Shown: in pieces, positions 59,879 through 64,000 of the stretch
Position numbering within the stretch: position 1 is the stretch's first letter
Layout: every line of letters starts with the position of its first letter
Origin: Ceratothoa steindachneri
Lineage: Eukaryota; Arthropoda; Malacostraca; Isopoda; Cymothoidae
DNA length: 64,000 bases
Reading direction: 5' to 3'
Assembly (NCBI GenBank): GCA_963969495.1
Contig: OZ018318.1
Location: forward strand, 97,431,413-97,495,412
Program-made: the position numbers and the translations under genes
Notes under the pieces: model-generated
Databases searched by the model: none
Told to the model about the DNA's origin: nothing
The model's input: only the letters and a program-made list of their open reading frames with translations

Positions 59879-61790
59879 ATGCGAGACTACTACCTTGTTC
59901 CGATAGAATATTCCATCAAAGTAAGGAAATTACCATCAAATGGACAAGTTCTAGGAGTCTTCCTCCACCATCATCAAAATCTGATGGTGTGCAGCCTAAG
60001 TGCCGAAGCTGTAGTGGAGGAGATCAATGTATTGAAATACTGGGAGAAGGCGAGGATCTCAACAAAAAGGCTAGACCTGGTGAAGACAAAAGTACTTGGA
60101 CTGTACAATACATGAACTGCAATTAAAAAGAACCCTAAGAGAATAACAGATACTCAAAAGAGGAAGGTGGAAAATTTCAAGGAGGATATGGAAACCTATT
60201 TGACATCGCTTATCAAGATGCATGTCCCTCATGAAAAATGAGCAATACAAACAGATGCTCCTCATACAATGAGAAAAAGGACAGAGGAGTTGTATGGCAG
60301 GCACTGACGTAGCTTGGGACAGGAAAGAGGAGGCAGCAAAGAATAAGATGCAAGCTAATAAAAGGAAGAAAGATAGAGCAAAGATGGAATAGGAGGCATC
60401 GACAAGCTGTGTCGAATTAGAGTCAAGCACCGACACCTCTTCTTCTTCTGACGTCTCTGATGTATATTGTGTACAGAAAGAGACACTTGTCAGCATTGAA
60501 GCTGATCTTTAAAAGAAAAAGAGGATCCACAATGTCGTAGGTCAGGTTAGAACTCTTGACCTCTGTTTGCTTTCCCTGTTTCGGAACGGTTAGCGGATAG
60601 CACGCAGGGTAATTGTGCAGTTGAATCTTGTCTCGAATAATGCAATTGAACTTGGCAGAATTAATTCAAATATCTAAAGGGTTCTGTATATTAAACTAGG
60701 CGAAACAAAATAAACTTTATTGCTATACAAACAAAAATAAAATACTGGACATGAAGGATAAATAACAAATAAAATAATTCACATAAAAGATAAATAAAAG
60801 TATACACACTTAGCTACACGTGACCGACAAAATGGGGTTCCAATTCTGTGCAGATCTGCCACCCAGAGATTTGGCTGCTCGAGAGGAGCACAATGGGTAG
60901 GAGCAATTATCTCGAGTACTTTGCAACAGCACGGGTTGGGTTTTCACTTAAGGACGATTAGTACTCGGCCTTTTCTAAGTTATGCGGAAAAATACAACCT
61001 GTATTCCAGTAACGACCGTGAGCCTCGAAAGTAGGGATCGAGGAAGTATTTGTTGGGAGGAAGCTGGGTTCGAGAGATCTTTCTCGTTTGTTTCTTTTTC
61101 TTCTTCTTTGCAGGCTCTTGGGGTATGGGGAGGCCGAGAGAAGAAGCTTATGCGACGTCTTCTCTTAGCACAATACTAATTTAACCAGGTCAATGCTTTA
61201 CTATTTATACAGAGCCGCCGGAAGTGAATGTTACCTTATCTATATAGATGCGCCGGAAATGAAGTTAGACTTTCACGCCATATCGCGAAACCTCTCATTG
61301 TTACAATTAGGTTGGCTATAGGGTGTGTTATCAAATGGAATTACCTCAAAAAGAAACCGATCGAGGGTTCTTTCCATCCTACCCATCTCTTTCTCTCTCT
61401 CTTTTTCTCTGACCCACACTATAATGACTCCTGGCCTAGTTGCCGCTCTTGATCGCTTGAAGACTACATAACGAATGGCACCATATATTTTTGCAGAAAC
61501 AGCAAAGAATCTCGTGCATAACACTGATGAACTAGACATCAGTCGTTCATCTATCTATCGGTACAGAGAACGATATCTAAGCGGAAGTGGAGAGAACTTA
61601 AGGAGAGATTCCATGGTACTCGATGTGTTGTCCACGAGGAGGGAAAATCTTTGCCGTCTCTCTTAGACTCACCAAGAACAGGTGATCGATTACGGGTTCT
61701 GGTATTGTCCATCTGAACTGGAGAAGCTCAAATTCTAGGTGTTCCAAAATTTCATATGTAGCAAACACTTTTTGGCTACATGTTTTTGTT
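59879..61790 (+). pseudogene. plus copy of the multicopy LFDIA/LDR family, split by an insertion
   Basis: N-terminal part (59879-60115): KVRKLPSNGQVLGVFLHHHQ and VVEEINVLKYWEKARISTKR, then after a stop GNLFDIAYQDACPS (60189-60235) and a Ser-rich stretch (ESSTDTSSSSDVSDVY). The middle part (61425-61620) reads TPGLVAALDRLKTT, a stop, then APYIFAETAKNLVHNTDELD and ISRSSIYRYRERY. Around 61610-61755 are pieces resembling VHWDGK and GDRLRVLVLSI followed by GEAQILGVPKF. These parts align in the same order with the minus copy at 62-64 kb. The remainder is absent, and about 0.9 kb (60533-61425) interrupts it. Confidence 0.65.
60533..61425 (-). mobile_element. possible solo LTR inserted in the plus family copy
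   Basis: On the minus strand the segment begins TGTGGGTCAGAG and ends CCTACGACA, so it has TG...CA ends. It contains TATAAATAG (plus 61193-61201) and, further downstream, CAATAAAGTTTATT (plus 60705-60720), the order expected for promoter and poly(A) signal in an LTR. The sister copy on the minus strand has only about 100 bases at the matching place. No target duplication was seen, so an intron or unrelated insertion remains possible. Confidence 0.45.
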
Positions 61791-62051
61791 CCACTAAAAA
61801 AGTAAAAGATTCGTGCCAAATTTTATTGTAATCGGACATTGTGTACGGGTCCTTCATGAAACAAGTTTTCAAAAACAAATGAAAAATTAAACATAAAGTT
61901 AGCAAATATGAAAAAAAAGTTTTTATATAGTTCCTTTGGCATTTATAGGAGTACAAATATAATGGCATCACTGAGAACTGAAACAAGACAAAAAACATTT
62001 TCGAAAGGACCTCCTTGCTTTATTCGGAATTCGATCGCTGGGCTTCAGTTA

Positions 62052-64000
62052 GGCTAACTTTGAGATCATGAGGCACTCCCTCTTGTCCTTGGCCACCACC
62101 TTCAGAAGGAACTGCTTGTGAGCTTCTTCTCGGGTGATGGCTGCGTTATGGGGTGTCATCAGGTCCACTTCACGCTTGACAACGCCGTTGACCACCTTCA
62201 CCTGGTCAATCGCCCTCTTCCTCTTGCAGAAGAGATGATCCTCCTCCCAACTGGTGGGGCTCTTAGCCAAGAGTGTGGCCAGTTCCTCCACTTGACCTGG
62301 GAGGAGGAGCTCCAAGGCGTTTTTCGACCGGGAACTGAAGAAGCCTTAAAGAGGCTTGTTGGGATTGAAGGCCTTTCCGTCGACACGTTTTAGCCGCTTT
62401 CCCTCCCTCTTCATTTTCGGCAACATGGAAGCCTTCCCTTCTGACATGTACCAGAGATGGCGCTGGAATGTCTTCAGGTCCACTTTAGCAACGCGCTTAT
62501 TGGGGATTTCTCTGAAAAGTTCTAACATGAAGAGAAGATCGTTATAGGAGGCATGGGTAGAAACCATGGCCTCGTTGCACGGAATGCCGTAACGGAGGGC
62601 GACGAAGTGGGACACCTGCTCCATGGCTCGAAGTTCGTGAGAAGTCAGCCGAAACTAAGACCTGAAAAGGAAAATCTTGAGAGTGTAGATTGCCTGTGAT
62701 ATCCATCTCGTTTGATGAAACGCTCCTGGTGCCCTCATCTTAAAAGTAGTCCGAATATCACCTCCCAGTAAGATGTAGGAGAGAATCAAGAACTCCTTGT
62801 AGTCGCCTCTTGGATGGCTTTCTTGTTTGATAGCACTCTTGAGCTCGCTTAAAGCTGTCTTCCCTGCACCAGATGGCTCGCCTGTTAGGATAGGAAGGAG
62901 GCTTTCTTCATTCATGAGGGACGTCCAAGATTTCTGGTCGAGGAAGTCCCACGGGTCCCCGGACCGGACGAAAAGAGGGACGTTAGACCTTCCAGATGGT
63001 CCATAACAGTTTTTGAAAATGTTCACAAGAATCACTTCCAGGATGTGGTGCCTGTAAGCAAACCAAAGGAGATTTCTTCCCAGACACTCCTGAATCTTGA
63101 TGCAGGTTCCTTCATTGGGACCCGTGTTGGAAGCAGTAGTCTCGACACGATTCCATGAATACGCGTTGCCAGTCCAGCGGTGGATACCGCCTTGAAGACA
63201 GCCTCCACAATGTGATGCCCAATTTTTGGGGGGATCTCGGCTGCTTCCATGAAGGACCCATTCTCCCAACCTGTGACGTGAATGGCGAGTCCCTCAACGC
63301 GTTCACGTCCCCCAGTGATATCAGGCAGCTGCTTGACATCCCAGTGAAGTAGCACGAGGCATCTCCATGGGAGTTCGATACTCTCTACAGTGGCCACTTC
63401 CTTTTGGTTCTATCTCTTATGGCGGCGGATGGAGCTCGGAGAGAGCGTGATATTGTCGATGTTCTGTTTGGTTGTCTTGACAACGGATCCTACCACTGCC
63501 ATCGCAGCCGAATCTGAGACCTTGAGCGGTCTAGTATGGTGGTCACTTCCTTTGACAGGATCATGGCAGACTTCTTTTAAGCTCTTCTCGTAGGAGGACA
63601 TAGGCACTTGAACTCAGGATCGCTTCCATCTGTTTTGCCGTGAGAGGACGAAGACGATGAGGCTACCTGGCTGATGGTACGAGACTTAAGGCGAGCTTTT
63701 TCTCCATCTCCGCAGCCTGTTTCCGCTTCACATTCGCTTCTTCCCGCTTCCGATTTTCCCCTTGGAACCTCGCTAACACAGTGTCCAGTCCGGTTATAGA
63801 GGAAGTCGATCGATCCTCTCGTCTGTGGTCTTCTCAATGGCATCTCTGTGCGCCACATAGAACAAGTCATCAAGGTCCACTTGAAAGATCTCCGTATTTA
63901 TCCTTGCCGTTTCCAAAGCTCTTTTATCGTGCTTCTGAAGACCCTCGTAGGCCTCCATGAACTTGGACAGCTTTGACTTGCTGTAAGGCACTGCGGAGGT
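62052..64000 (-). pseudogene. minus copy of the multicopy LFDIA/LDR family, nearly complete
   Basis: From the window edge the minus strand reads EIFQVDLDDLFYVAHRDAIE, a Lys/Glu-rich then Ser-rich stretch, ILDRSR, then VSDSAAMAVVGSVVKTTKQN and IDNITLSPSSIRRHKR. The core follows: VLLHWDVKQLPDITGGRERV, AAEIPPKIGHHIVEAVFKAV, ETTASNTGPNEGTCIKI, GRNLLWFAYRHHILEVIL, and further on HPRGDYKEFLILSYILLGGD and PGAFHQTRWISQAIYTLKIF. A C-terminal part (62624-62052) includes FQRHLWYMSEGKASM. I recall this protein type as abundant in arthropod and cnidarian predictions. The DTTASNTG-like site, the RHH motif and the TRW motif suggest an RNase-H-fold transposase, possibly hAT-related; this is inference. At least four frameshifts or stops occur. 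Confidence 0.65.

Overview
The window looks like repeat-dense, AT-rich nuclear DNA of an arthropod, most likely a crustacean. The main clues are the mix of CR1-like, I/Jockey-like, Penelope-like, DIRS-like, gypsy and mariner elements, the long (TA)n arrays, and a short LINE-tail-like motif at 14.49 kb that I associate with crustacean genomes from memory. No database search was run, so the host is an inference. I found no convincing host gene, tRNA or rRNA gene. Almost every stretch that can be interpreted is a transposable element or a piece of one, and nearly all coding remnants carry stops or frameshifts.

Layout. 0.2-0.9 kb: mariner-type transposase pseudogene (+). 2.8-3.5 kb: 5'-truncated CR1-like LINE (+), tail to tail with a longer CR1-like LINE on the minus strand (3.56-7.26 kb: PHD-type ORF1, endonuclease, RT, C-terminus). 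8.2-9.5 kb: decayed tandem repeat of about 330 bp period. 13.4-15.7 kb: AT-rich, with a possible LINE 3' tail and one coding-like stretch. 15.74-18.55 kb: two Penelope-like (PLE) tails on the minus strand separated by a (TA)n array, then a hAT-like MITE (18.83-19.29). 20.1-21.65 kb: two fold-back structures, one related to the termini of the DIRS-like element at 55 kb, the other built from a PLE GIY-YIG tail. 23.9-24.6 kb: GC-richer island with an uninterrupted 199-codon frame. 27.05-31.34 kb: degenerate gypsy-type LTR retrotransposon with both LTRs. 36.3-39.0 kb: old fragment, and 40.66-47.25 kb: younger GC-rich copy, of one I/Jockey-type LINE family (minus), with a mariner relic (39.17-40.09, minus) between them. 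51.5-51.9 kb: MITE with identical 46-bp inverted termini. 53.9-54.8 kb: PLE RT/GIY-YIG tail (+). 54.9-58.3 kb: DIRS-like element with inverted tips and direct repeats. 58.9-59.5 kb: mariner relic (minus). 59.88-61.79 kb (+) and 62.05-64.0 kb (minus): two facing copies of a large multicopy arthropod protein family, probably transposon-derived; the plus copy is split by about 0.9 kb that resembles a solo LTR.

The elements share one habit: PLE tails, the DIRS-like element and the fold-backs abut (TA)n arrays on one or both sides. The younger material (41-47 kb LINE, the MITE at 51.5 kb, the DIRS-like element and the 62-64 kb family) is less decayed than the rest and stands out in base composition.
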